Positions 45,301 to 56,957 are shown, numbered from the stretch's first letter. The stretch is DNA of 64,000 nt from Bubalus kerabau (GCF_029407905.1 NC_073642.1:9920001-9984000); one strand, 5' to 3'. Translations and numbers: made by a program. The notes: generated from the sequence alone by a model not told the origin.

Positions 45301-47989
45301 TAAAAGAGCAAAAAATTGTTAGCAATTTTCATGTACAAAAGTATGGTAAGTTTCATGAACAAATAAAGATATTATTTTGAGGAATATTTTCTGACACAAG
45401 AATTATCCTAATATAGTTTTAAATAAAAAAGCATAATGATCTCTGTTTTGCATCATATATATATATATATGTATATGGGCATTATATATATATATACACA
45501 TATACATACATGTGAAATGTTGGGTAGAGGCATGTTAACCTGTTAACAGCAAGTATCTCTAGTTGATAAGAAAATTTTATTCTTTTTTGTTTCTTTATTT
45601 TCTAAATTTAATGCGGTGTCTTTTCCTTTAGCTTTATAAGTAAGACACAGACATGGACACTGACAGACAGATACAGATTTCTGAAAGAAAGACTGAAAAA
45701 ATTGTTTCACTATTAGTATTGCCCATTTAAGTAATGGACGAAAAATTTAGAAACTTTATTTTGACACACATGAAATATCAATTTTCTGTCTTTGTCATGA
45801 AGCCAAATATAGAATTAAATAAGATAGTGAAGGGATTTACACAGTAAGCTTTGTACTATCAATTTATGAGTTCTAGTAAACTTCACTCTGCTTATAGTTC
45901 CTTGCAACTGATGTAGACTTTAAGACTATAGGAAGATTTTAAAAGTGTAAGAAAATTCAAAGTTCCACAAAGAAACCTTGGATCTTACTTAAGAAGTATC
46001 TTGAAGTCCTTGGGTCAAACTGCATGGCTGTGAATTTTTATGTGAGGGAGTGTCAGTCCAGAAAAATTCCTAGAGGAAATTGTGGAGGGCAAAATATAGG
46101 AGAAAGTGGAAAGCTTGGAGTGGTAAAACTTTGAATATAACAATAGAATGGAAAAAAAAAACAAAAAAACAAAAAATAATTTTTGATAGCTAGAATTATT
46201 TGTTTAAAATATTATTTTGTAAGAAGCAACAAATCATTTTGAGCTGTGCTCAGTTCTTTAGTTAGCACTCAATTAACTCTGCTGAATCTCAGAAAGTGAA
46301 TTCATTATTTTTCTGATTTGCTTTTAAAAAATGAGAAAAAAATGTCTTTGAATACATAAGGAATGAAGAAAATATCCAAATAAAAAGAATTTTACACTCT
46401 GAGTATTAGAAAATATGGCTCAAGTTTCCTCAACTAGTCTAGTAGAGTTTTTTTACACTGTATTTTACATCTTCCAATGGGTGTTGGACAATTAAAACTG
46501 TATTTTGCATAGAGGGGAAAATGTAGAAAAATCAACAACTTAGGGAGGAAACAAATTTTAGGTTTGTGTTTGCTAGGTTTTTTCTCATTAATCAAGTAAG
46601 TTAGTAATGTTTAAAAAAGACAGTACTCTGACTATGGCATTCAGAAGTCACAGAGAAATTCTTCTGAGAAGTTGGAATCTTTTTATTTGTCACTACATCA
46701 AAGAGTGTTTCAAAGATTAGGGGGCTGTGTTCTTTGCTTTTCTCCAAGTTTTCAAGATAATGAAGATTATTTAAACAAAATAATGTTTAAAAACATGATG
46801 TTAAAGACAAATTTTTCAACTAGAACCCTCAAGAAATGTCACTTCTGTGTCTTGCAAAGACAGCCAGCATTTTCTCTAAGTAAATATCTGCTGGGAACAT
46901 TTTAAGGGGGAAGTATTTTAAATAATGACATTTGTAGCTCCTTGTCTTTAATAAGTTTAAAAAAAAGGGAAATGAGTTTGTGATACACTTCATTGACACG
47001 GATCAAATTGGCTGATCAGAAAGTGAAAACTTTAACATTATGTTAGGTGGAAATGGTTAAAATTGTCTGTATCAATCATACCTGAGAAGCACTCATATAT
47101 CATGGGTTTCTTTAACTCCAAAAAATGCCAACAGTTCATTGTAATGCTCACTTGCTTGTGGCAATTATACTATGTTTATATGTACACAATTGGATTTTCT
47201 ATTAAATTAAGCAAAAAAACAACAACAAAAGCAAGAGTCAGGGAACCATAAGTTAGCTATGCAATATGAACAAAGCAGATTCATTTGTGATTAGAATGGA
47301 AACTTCATTTTGTCTTAACCAATGTAGATGTTTGGGGATAATTCTCTGTAGAAAATGCAAGATATATAGCTAGGCTTTTTAAGGTTCTAAGAAAGAGACA
47401 CGTACAGATTGCCTTTGGTAATAGGTATTTATGGCAAGGATACCCTAGGATGTAATTTCAGAAGTAATGCTGTCTTGTACTCTGGATTTCACTACTTAAA
47501 AGAACTGGGGGTACTGCAGGCATTATGAAGTATGACAATGACTCAGTATAAAGGTAGTTTAGTAGCTTTCAGATTAGAAACTAAGTTCAAATGATTTATC
47601 TTTATTCACTTTACCAACCTCATTACTTCTTCAAATAAATAATCTGATTGATGGCTTTGTAACTATCCCAGAAGGAGTACCCTTGTCATCAAGAATTCAG
47701 CTTAGGGTACTTATGTAATGGTCTCTAAGTGGAAGGTTTATTTTCTCTTGACACATGGAGTTCAAAAAATAAATGACTGACTCAAGTACTTATTTGGGCT
47801 CCTCTTAGAAGTTAGCAATGACCATAGTTTATACAGTTATCCTGGAGTCTTCTGGTAGTAAGTTCAATAAATTAGCAATAGAAAAAAGGTACATAAAGCA
47901 AGGATTCAAATGGACCTCATAGATGTCCCCTGAAGCTAAATTCAGAGACAAATTTTACACTGAAAACTGGTGTTAATGATTAGTACTTT
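45301..47989. other. 2.7 kb without young insertion or recognised gene
   Basis: Contains a (TA)n/(TG)n run at about 45455-45515. Otherwise moderately AT-rich and unassigned. Confidence 0.35.
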
Positions 47990-49415
47990 CAGAATGTTGG
48001 ATTAGAAGCTTGTTGAGCCCTCTCTCTAGTAAAACAGCAACTTAACTGGTAGTTTATGAAAAGTATCCCAAGAGCATACACAGGTTAAGAAATATTTGTT
48101 CAAGAAAATCTACTGAAACTCAGTAATAGCAGTGAGAATCTGTGTTGTTGAAGCCTCTACCTGCTCCATTAACCCCTCTCTCCTCTCCAGGCTTAATATC
48201 GGAGAAGGACTACTGCAAGTGCTCTGTGCTGGACCAGGGTGACCAAGGAGATAAATGATTACTTGAAAGCATGCCCAAACCACCTACATAATTATCAACA
48301 TGGAACTTCACGGGCACAAAAGTTTTAAATACGACTTTTGACCAAACACTGGCTGTGTAATAACTAATCCTAATAACCTATTCTAACCTAAATGTAACTC
48401 CCACGAACCCAAACATAAAAATTATATCATCATCCTTGGTAATCTGGAAAACTGTGTGCATGTTCAAGATTGTGCCCTTTCAGGAGAAATCAGAGACGAT
48501 ACTTCTAAGGGCCTAGTCACTGGCTGAAACATATTAAGTAAATACATAGATATACAGATAGATAAACAAACAAATGAACTCCCTGAACCGTGGTAGCTAC
48601 CTTCAAGCTACATATACATCCAGTGGTAAAAGGTAAAATTAGCCTTGCTAAGTGGGCTTAAATATGGCCTTTGACTAATAAGTGGCTTATGTTGATGCAG
48701 GGTCAATGCCTAGCAAGCCAGACAACCATATAAAAATGAGCTTTATAATCTGAGTGGGGAGATTTGAAGTTTCAAATTGTAAGAGAACCAGATTTCCAAA
48801 ATTAGTTCAACAGGGTCATTAAACAAATAAGCAAACAAACAGGCAAAAAATAATGACAACCTCTGGCATGTGTGAGTTGGGAAAATATTATATGGAGCTG
48901 CTAAAACATACAATTTAAGTTTTCAGCTTTTAATAACAACAAAAAATTAAGAACTACAAAGAAAAAGAAAATTTTGAATCATGCATAAAAAATCAAAATG
49001 GAAGCTGGTTTTGAAGAGACCCAGTTGTTGAATTTAGCAGACAAATACTTCAAAGCAATAATTGTAAATAAGTTCAAATACTATAGTTAACTATGTTTCA
49101 ATAATTAAAGGAAGGTATAATGATAATATTATTAAATAATGTAAATCAATACAAAATATGGAAATGATTGGATATTTCAATTTCCAAATTTCCAAATGGA
49201 AATTCTGATATTAAAATCCAACTACATCAAAAATTTACTAGCAGGACTGAGAAATAGATATAAGCAGGCAGAAATAAAGGATGAGAAAACTTTAATATTG
49301 ATTCAATAGATACATTACAATCTGAAGAATAGAGGAAAAGGAATGAAAAGAAAATAAGTCTTAGAAAAATGTGGGACATCAATAAATACACTAAAATTCA
49401 TATAATGGGTATATA

Positions 49416-49726
49416 AGAAGTAAAGGTAGCTCATTTGGTAAAGAATCCGACTGCAATGCAGGAGACCCCAGTTCTATTCCGGAGTAATGAAGATTCACTG
49501 GAGAAGGTATAGGCTATCCACTCCAGCATCTTGGGCCTTCCTTGTGGCTCAGCTGGTAAAGAATCCACCTGCAATGTGGGAGACCTAGGTTTGATCCTGG
49601 GTTGGGAGGATCCCCTGGAGAAGAGAAAGGCTACCCACTCCAGTATTCGGGTCTGGATAATTCCATGGACTGTACAGTCCATGGGGTTACAAAGAGTGGG
49701 ACACAACTGAGTAACTTGAGAAAAGG
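49416..49726 (+). mobile_element. Composite Bov-tA SINE (partial head + full unit), copy 1
   Basis: 49427-49530 is a tRNA-type head and part of a body ending ctccagcatcttgg. It is followed by a complete Bov-tA (49531-49722) with its own A and B boxes (gtggctcagctgg; ggtttgatcctggg). An agaagtaaagg flank lies at 49416-49426. Confidence 0.88.
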
Positions 49727-50040
49727 GCTTCAGTGATAGCTCAGTTGGTAAAGAATCTGCCTGCAGTGCAGGAGATCCCAGTTTGAGACCCCAGTGGTCA
49801 GGAAGATCCACTGGAGAAGGGATAGGCTACCCACTGCAGTATTTTTGGGCTTCCCCTGTGGTTCAGCTGGTAAAGAATCCACCTGCAATGTGGGAGACCT
49901 GGGTTTGATCCCTGGGTTGGGGAGATCCCCTGGAGATGCAAAGGTCACCCACTCCAGTATTCTGGCCTGGAGAATTCCACTGGGGTCACTGAGTCAGACA
50001 CGACTGAGTGGCTTTCACTTTCATTTTCAAGAAATAAAGG
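49727..50040 (+). mobile_element. Composite Bov-tA SINE, copy 2
   Basis: The same arrangement as copy 1: partial head (49729-49845, ending gcagtatttttg) joined to a full Bov-tA (49846-50020) with B box ggtttgatccctgg and a ttcactttcattttc end. agaaataaagg follows at 50030-50040. Confidence 0.88.
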
Positions 50041-50404
50041 AGAGAAATGGACAGGGAAAATATTCAAAGAAATATAACTGAAAACTGCCAAAATTAGATG
50101 AAAGCTTTAAACATCCCCCCAAATCAACAAACTAAGTAAGATAAAAGCAAGTACATATATTAACTCCCAGACATATCATAGTCAAGCTGCTAGCAGCCAA
50201 AATTAAAAATATAACTGTGAAAGCAGAGAGACTAAGGACACACACATGAGGAAATTACACAAAGATTAACAACTGACTTTCTATCAGAAACAATGGAGGT
50301 CAGAAGCAGCGGGGTGACATATTCAAAGTCCTGAAAGTGAAAATAATTGTCAACTAGTGTCATTAAAAAAAAAAAAACTATCTCTGAAAAAATAAAGGTG
50401 AAGT

Positions 50405-50702
50405 AAACATCTCCTGCTGTTGCTGCTGCTAAGTCGCTTCAGCCGTGTCCGATTCTGTGCGACCCCATAGATGGAAGCCCACCAGGCTCCCCCGCCCCTG
50501 GGATTCTCCAGGCAAGAACACTGGAGTGGGTTGCCATTTCCTTCTCCAGTTCATGAAAGTGAAAAGTGAAAAGGAAGTCACTCAGTTGTGTCCGACTCTT
50601 AGTGACCCCGTGGACTACAGCCTACCAGGCTCCTCCATCCATGGGATTTTCCAGGCAAGAGTACTGGAGTGGGGTGCCATTGCCTTCTTTGAAACATCTC
50701 CT
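50405..50702 (-). mobile_element. Dimeric Bov-A SINE, AGC-type tail, antisense, perfect 11-bp TSD
   Basis: AAACATCTCCT flanks 50416-50691. The plus strand starts gctgttgctgctgctaag, followed by two Bov-A units joined by gaaagtgaaaagtgaaaagg. Confidence 0.95.
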
Positions 50703-51226
50703 AAGTGAAACAAATTCCAAGATAATTGTTTCCAGAACACCTGCTGTATAAGAAATACTGAAGGAAGTTCTTCAGATGGAAATCAAGTTTCAATAGTCAG
50801 AAATTCAAATCCACAGAAAGAAAAAGAAAAAAAAAAGAGCACTCAAAAGAGAATTATGTATTCAATTACAAAAGACAAGGTAATTGGCAATTTTATACTT
50901 TCTTCTCTTAACTCATTTAAAAAGAAATTAGTAAAACAACATGTAAGCAATTATATTGTTGAGAATTAACATATAGAAATGTAATATATTTGACAATAAG
51001 GGGGTAAAGTGTGTGTAAATAAAACTGCACTGAAGTGAGGAAATGGAACCAGACTGAAACTCAAGTACAAAGGCAGGAATAAAAACAAGAAATGGTGAAT
51101 AAGTGCCCTATTATTATATGTATCACTATCAAATTCTTTATTTATATCCATTAATAATACTTGCTTTATATATTTAGGTATTCCTTTATAGAGTGCAAAT
51201 ATTTTAGAGTATAATAGCCTCTTCTT

Positions 51227-51494
51227 TATTGATCCCTTTGTGTGTGTGTATGTATTTGTGTGTGTTTGTGCACGTATTCTCAGTCGTGTCTGACTCTTTG
51301 TGACTCCGTGGACTGTACCCACCAGATCCCTCTGTCCATGGAATTTTTCAGGCAAGAATAATGGAGTGGGTTGGGATTTCCTACCCCAGGTGATATTCCC
51401 AGCCCAGGGATAAAACCCACATCTCTTCTGTCTCCTGCATTAGCAGGCAGATTCTTTACCACTAAGCCACCTGGGAAGCCCTATTGATCCCTTT
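51227..51494 (-). mobile_element. BovA2 SINE, antisense, perfect 13-bp TSD
   Basis: TATTGATCCCTTT is at 51227-51239 and 51482-51494. The insert starts with a GT-rich stretch, then cgtattctcagtcgtgtctg ... cccagggataaaacc (reverse B box) ... gccacctgggaagccc. Confidence 0.93.
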
Positions 51495-52053
51495 CAGTTC
51501 AGTTCAGTTCAGTACCGTTGCTCAGTGGTGTCTGCTTCTTTGCGGCCCCATGGACTGCAGCACTCCAGGCTTCCCTGTCCATCACCAACTCCCAGAGTCT
51601 GCTCAAACTCGTGTCCATCGAGTCTGTGATGACATCCAACCGTCTCATCCTCTGTTGTCCCCTTTTCCTCCTGCCTTCAATCTTTCTCAGCATCAGGGTC
51701 TTTTCAAATGTGTCAGCTCTTCAAATCAGGTGGCCAAAGTATTGGGTTTTTAGCTTCAGCATCAGTCCTTCTAATGAATATTCAGGATTGATTTCCTTTA
51801 GGATGGACTGGTTTGATCTGCTTGCAGTCCAAGGGACTCTCAAGACTCTTCTCCAACACCACAGTTCAAAAGCATCAATTCTTTGGCTCTCAGCTTTCTT
51901 TATGGCCCAACTCTCATATCCATACATGACTATTGGAAAAACTATATCTTTGACTAGATGTATGTTTGTTGGCAAAGTAATATCTCTGCCTTTTAATATG
52001 CTGTCTAGCTTGGTCATAGCTTTTTTTCCAAGGAGCAAGCATATTTTATTTAG
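51495..52053 (-). mobile_element. BovB LINE, antisense, ~550 bp
   Basis: The tail cagttcagttcagttcag starts at 51495, immediately after the SINE target copy. BovB match ends near 52046-52053. The next 33 bases are an inverted copy of the right flank (see the inverted repeat). The RT C-terminal frame survives in part on the minus strand (51721-52038). The right target copy TATTGATCCTTT is at 52098-52109. Confidence 0.9.
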
Positions 52054-52129
52054 TATGGCATTCTATAATAGTTAAAAGATCAATATAATAATAATAATAT
52101 TGATCCTTTAACTATTATATAATGCCATA
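52054..52129. repeat. 33-bp inverted repeat at a BovB 5' junction
   Basis: Arms 52054-52086 and 52097-52129 are reverse complements with 31 of 33 matching, separated by aataataata. The right arm contains the BovB target copy and the flank beyond it; the left arm is an inverted duplicate placed between it and BovB. Confidence 0.95.
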
Positions 52130-52314
52130 TTTTGTTATAGACATTGCTTAAAGTCTATTTTGCCTGACATGAATATTTACCCTGGCTTTCTTAGCATTTC
52201 TGTTTTCATAAAACATCTTTTTCAATCCCTTACTTTTAGTCTCTGTATATCTTTAGCTCTAAAATGAGTCTCTAAAATAAGCAGCATACATATGAGTCCC
52301 CTTGTTTTATTGTT

Positions 52315-52320
<6 letters not shown>

Positions 52321-52352
<32 letters not shown>
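52321..52352. repeat. (TG)16 microsatellite
   Basis: Uninterrupted TG run preceded by tgtttgtttg; likely polymorphic. Confidence 0.95.
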
Positions 52353-52356
<4 letters not shown>

Positions 52357-52423
52357 AATCCAGTCAGCCATAGTATGTCCTTTGACTGGAGAGTTTAGCT
52401 TAACATTTTAAATAGTTATTGAT

Positions 52424-52727
52424 AGGCATGTACTTGGAGAAGGCAATGGCAACCCACTCCAGTACTCTTGCTTGGAAAATCCCATGGATGGAGGAGCCTG
52501 GTAGGCTGCAGTCCATGAGGTCTCTAAGATCGGACACGACTGAGTGACTTCACTTTCACCTTTCACTTTCATGCATTGGAGAAGGAAATGGCAACTCACT
52601 CCAGTGTTCTTGCCTGGAGAATCCCAGGGACGGCAGAGCCTGGTGGGCTGCCGCCTATGGGGTGGCACAGAGTCAGACACGACTGAAGCCACTTAGCAGC
52701 AGTAGCAGCAGCAGCAGGCATGTACTT
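52424..52727 (+). mobile_element. Dimeric Bov-A SINE with (AGC)n tail, perfect 12-bp TSD
   Basis: AGGCATGTACTT flanks 52436-52715. Two Bov-A units (first ending ttcactttcacctttcac) are followed by agcagcagtagcagcagcagc. It sits inside the antisense L1. Confidence 0.95.
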
Positions 52728-53095
52728 ATTGCCATTTTATTACTTGTTTCTGGTTACTTTTGTAGTTCTTCTCTGTTCATTTTTTCCTTTTCTTTCATCC
52801 TTTCTGGTTTGATTATTTTCTTTAGCAGTATTCATGTGTTCCTTCCTTTCTACTTTTTGTGTACTGTCCAATTTTGATTTGTGGTTACAATGGAGTTTAT
52901 ATGTTTACCTACAACTATATCCACTTATTTTAAACTGGTAGTCATTTAAGTTCTAACACATTCTATAAGATCTACACTTTTTACTTTCCTCCCTCACATT
53001 TTATGTTTTTGAAGTCATGTTTAAAATTTTTATGCTTATCCCTTTACTGTTCATTTTAGTTATAGAGTCATCTACAATATTTTTTGTCTTTAATC

Positions 53096-53245
53096 TTTGT
53101 TGCATTTCTATACACTAGTAACAAACTATCAGAAAGAGAAATAAATAATTCATTTAAAATTGTATAAAAGAATAACATACTTGGGATAAACTTAGCTAAG
53201 GAGGTGAAAAACCTATACACTAAAAAGTATAAAATACTGACAAGG
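53096..53245 (+). mobile_element. Old L1 ORF2 fragment, sense
   Basis: gcatttctatacactagtaacaaac, ggataaacttagctaaggagg and aacctatacactaaaaagta match the ORF2 block that follows the RT palm. Isolated between antisense L1 and the next sense L1 part. Confidence 0.6.
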
Positions 53246-53504
53246 AAATTGTAGTTCTGACAGCAACTACTAAGGAAATAACACAAAATATGACTAAAAT
53301 CATTAAGATATTTAAAGCATTTCATTAGAATATACTCAAGTAACTATAACAGAAGGAAAAAACGAGGAATAGAGGGAAAATACACGCGTTATATAGAAAA
53401 CAAAAACACAATAGCAGAATACACACAACCATGTCAATAACATTAAATGCAAATTAACACTGCATTCAAAAGGCAAAGATTGTCATATTTGAAGTACCAC
53501 ACCT

Positions 53505-53702
53505 TATTTTTTGATATTTATTTATTTTATTATTTGACTGCCCTGGGTCTTAGTTATGGCACACAGAATCTTTAGTTGCAGCATGGGAACATAAGAATAC
53601 TTAGTTGCAGCATATGGGATCTAGTTTCCTGACAAGCATCAAGTCTGGGCCCTTTTCATTGGGAGCATGGAGTCTTAGTCACTGGACCACCAAGGAAATC
53701 CC
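53505..53702 (-). mobile_element. CHR-type tRNA SINE, antisense, within L1
   Basis: tatttatttattttatt (reverse tail), gactgccctgggtcttagtt, gcagcatatgggatctagtttcc, ggagcatggagtcttagtc, then the reversed head ccaccaaggaaatccc. Confidence 0.82.
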
Positions 53703-54290
53703 ATGCAGGAGACACACTGTAGATTCAAATGTGCAATCTGAAACAACCTGCAAACTATAACCACAAAAGAACTGAACATCAGAAAAGAGAGACATTAAAG
53801 CAAAAAGGGCTTCTAGAGATGAAGAGTGACTTTTTATAATAATAGAGAAAATTCATCAGAAAAGTATAACAAGCATAAACATGTATGCACCTAAAAACAG
53901 AACCCACATGAACTTGAAGCAATACTGACAGAATTGAAGAAAGATGGGGACAATTCAATTACAATATTTGGAGACTTCAATATTCCATTTTCAAAATGGA
54001 TAGAACAGCTAAATGAGAATCTCAGCAAGGAAACAGAATGCTTGAGCAACAGTATAAACCATCAGGACTTCATAGCAAACTCTGAAACCTTCACAGAATA
54101 AGAATCGTATATACATTCTTCTCAAATGCACATTGAACATTTTCCAGGATATACTAAATGTTTGGACATAAAGCAAGTTTCAATAACTTTTATTAAACAT
54201 TAAAATTAATACCAGAAGCATGTAGTCAATCCACAACAGAATAAAAGTAGAAATCAATAACAGAAGGATATTTGAGAAATAAAAAATATA

Positions 54291-55329
54291 AATTCTGAAA
54301 GAGATGGGAATACCAGACCACCTGATCTGCCTCTTGAGAAATTTGTATGCAGGTCAGGAAGCAACAGTTAGAACTGGACATGGAACAACAGACTGGTTCC
54401 AAATAGGAAAAGGAGTACGTCAAGGCTGTATATTGTCACCCTGTTATTTAACTTATATGCAGAGTACATCATGAGAAACACTGGACTGGAAGAAATACAA
54501 GCTGGAATCAAGATTGCCGGGAGAAATATCAATAACTTCAGATATGCAGATGACACCACCCTTATGGCAGAAAGTGAAGAGGAACTCAAAAGCCTCTTGA
54601 TGAAAGTGAAAGAGGAGAGTGAAAAAGTTGGCTTAAAGCTCAACATTCAGAAAACGAAGATCATGGCATCTGGTTCCATCACTTCATGGGAAATAGATGG
54701 GGAAACAGTGGAAACAGTGTCAGACTTTATTTTTATGGGCTCCAAAATCACTACAGATGGTGACTGCAGCCATGAAATTAAAAGACGCTTACTCCTTGGA
54801 AGGAAAGTTATGACCAACCTAGATAGCATATTGAAAAGCAGAGACATTACCTTGCCAACAGAGGTTTGTCTAGTCAAGGCTATGGTTTTTCCTATGGTCA
54901 TGTATGGATGTGAGAGTTGGACTGTGAAGAAGGCTGAGCACCGAAGAATTGATGCTTTTGAACTGTGGTGTTGGAGAAGACTCTTGAGAGTCCCTTGGAC
55001 TGCAAGGAGATCCAACCAGTCCATTCTGAAGGAGATCAGCCCTGGGATTTCTTTGGAAGGAATGATGCTAAAGCTGAAACTCCAGTACTTTGGCCACCTC
55101 ATGCGAAGCATTGACTCATTGGAAAAGACTCTGATGCTGGGAGGGATTGGGGGCAAGAGGAGAAGGGGACGACAGAGGATGAGATGGCTGGATGGCATCA
55201 CTGACTCGATGGATGTGAGTCTGAGTGAACTCCGGGAGTTAGTGATGGACAGGGAGGCCTGGCGTGCTGCGATTCATGGGGTCGCAAAGAGTCAGACACG
55301 ACTGAGCAACTGATCTGATCTGATCTGAT
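54291..55329 (+). mobile_element. BovB LINE, ~1.04 kb, least decayed copy
   Basis: It starts at aattctgaaagagatggg inside the RT domain and ends with ctgatctgatctgat. It is closer to the family pattern than the other copies. A one-base deletion in the caccctg-ttattta block near 54443 is the main lesion. No clear TSD. Confidence 0.93.
54471..55313 (+). pseudogene. BovB RT C-terminal two-thirds, longest open frame of the window
   Basis: The 280-codon frame starts at the ATG of MRNTGLEE (not the native start). It has YADD at residues 25-28, GLKLNIQKTKIMASG, DGDCSHEIKRRLLLG, MYGCESW, AFELWCWRRLLRVPW and a basic GGKRRRGRQRMRWLDG tail, and ends at the native-looking C-terminus (AIHGVAKSQTRLSN). 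Motif A and the N-terminal endonuclease are absent in this frame, because a one-base deletion upstream shifts it and the element is 5' truncated. Not functional alone. Confidence 0.88.
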
Positions 55330-55798
55330 ATGGAAATTAGAGAAGCCACTGCTTATTAACCAATGATTCTGAGAAAAAATCATGAAAAAATTTAGCAAAT
55401 GCTTTGATATGAATGTAACTGAAAACAAAATAAACCAAAGTGTATGTGATGCAGCTAAAATAGTAAGAGGAAACTTAAGAGTTATAGTAATAAAAAGGAA
55501 AGATCTCAAATCACTTAGTCATCTACCTAAAGTAGAAAAGGAAGATCCAAACTAAACATATAGTTAATAGAAGAAAGAAAATCATAAAGATAAAAGAATA
55601 AATAAATAAAGCATAGAATAGGAAAAAATAAAAAAAGTCAATGTAATCAAATATTAACTCTTTCAAAAAATCAACATAAGTGGCAATCTTTAGCTATACT
55701 GACCAAGAGAAACACAAAGACTTAAACTGCTAAAACTGGACATGATAAAGGGTACCTTCCTACCAACCCTGAAGAAATGAAAATGAATAAAAGAGAAT

Positions 55799-56217
55799 GT
55801 TACGAGTGATTGTATGACATTAGATGACCTAGACAAAAATGGGCAAATTCCTAGAAAATATTAATCAGTTAAATTGACTCAAAAATCTGATGCAAATAGC
55901 CAACTCATTGAAAAGACCCTAATGCTGGGAAAGATTGAAGGGAAAAGAAGAGGGCAGCAGAGGATGAGATGGTTGGATGGCATCACCAGTTCAGTGGACA
56001 TGAACTTGGGCAAACTCCAGGAGATGGTGACAGAGAGGCAGGCCTGGTGCGCTGCAGTCCATTGGGTCACAAAGAGTCTTAGACATGACTTAGTGATTGG
56101 ACAACATCATCAGCTAAAAAACAAAAGTTATGAGTTATTCTATGACAACAAATTAGATGACCTAAACAAAAAGGGGCAAATTCCTAGAAAATAATAATCA
56201 AATTGACTCAAAAATAG
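55799..56217 (+). mobile_element. BovB 3' ~220 bp flanked by a ~90-bp duplication
   Basis: The BovB part is about 55887-56108 (ctgatgcaaatagccaactc to a degraded gactt...ggacaac end). The flanks 55799-55886 and 56127-56217 are about 90% alike over about 88-91 bp and consist of L1 sequence. Confidence 0.82.
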
Positions 56218-56957
56218 AGAATATAAAAATTATAATATGTAAAAACATTGAATTAGTAATAACCCTCCTCAAAGATATCACAAGTAAAGATTTATATGCC
56301 AGTATTCCTTATAAATACAGATACAAAATACAGATTAGTATTTTGCTACAAAGTAGTATCAAACTGAATCCAGAAACACATAAAATACAAACAATTATAA
56401 CTCAAACAATGTACTGTACCACATTAACAAAATAAGGGATAAAAACCATATGATCATTTCAATACATGCAGAATAAGCATTTGGCAAGATCTAACAGCCT
56501 TTTCTGATTAAAATGCACCACAAATGGGAATAAAATAGAACTTTCTCACACTGATATATGACATCTATGACCAGCCTAAGCAACCTGATAGTTAATGGTG
56601 AGAGACGTAATGTCTTTCCCTTAAGATCAGAAACAAATCAAGGCTATCCACTCTCACCTATTCTGTTCAATACTCTGCTGGAGGTACTATTCAGGATAAC
56701 AGATAAGAAAAAAAAACAAAAGTCATTGAGATTGGAAAGAAAGAAGTGATACTATCTATACTAGCTAATGACATGATCTTACATATGGGAAATTCTATGA
56801 AATCAACACAAAAACTTTTAGAACTATTAAGATCAGCAAGGTTGCAATACAAAAGATAAACAAAAATGAATTGTATTTCCATGCAATTGCAATGAGTACT
56901 CTGAAAATAAAATTAAGAATTGGTGATTTGTACAAAGTATGTTTATTAGGAAAGAAC

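Larger units (their letters stand above)
47990..51100 (+). mobile_element. Old L1 5'/ORF1-region remnant, sense
   Basis: Blocks such as cagttgttgaatttagcagac, aaggaatgaaaagaaaataag, ttgcaaagaaatataactgaaaac-type text, tctatcagaaacaatggaggtcag, and agaaatactgaaggaagttcttcag occur in the order seen in older mammalian L1 from 5' region through ORF1 to the inter-ORF segment. Frames are destroyed. It is broken by SINEs at 49427-50029 and 50416-50691. Start near 47990 is approximate. Confidence 0.55.
51101..53095 (-). mobile_element. Old L1 inter-ORF/endonuclease-start remnant, antisense
   Basis: On the plus strand it reads acttgctttatatatttagg, cttaaagtctattttgcctgaca, ctggctttcttagcatttctg, catctttttcaatcccttac, ggcatgtacttattgccattttattac. 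This is the antisense of the start of L1 ORF2 and the region before it. It lies between sense-oriented L1 parts. It is broken by SINEs at 51240-51481 and 52436-52715 and a BovB at 51495-52046. Confidence 0.55.
53330..56940 (+). mobile_element. Old L1 ORF2 remnant (endonuclease to reverse transcriptase), sense
   Basis: It starts around the endonuclease N-terminus (catgtcaataacattaaatgc), keeps ttggagacttcaatattcc and gaatcgtatatacattcttctc, then passes through the region before RT. It reaches an RT segment in the frame 56558-56749 (FPLRSETNQGYPLSPILFNTLLEVL). The catalytic box has become AND (from ADD) near 56765. It is broken by a SINE (53505-53702) and BovB copies (54291-55329, 55887-56108), and is joined by a third BovB at about 56958. 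Confidence 0.65.

Noticed and set aside
45458..45515. TA/TG-rich palindromic run suggesting an origin or cruciform
   Set aside because: Simple sequence with no additional motif; similar runs occur at 32800 and 57700-58900.
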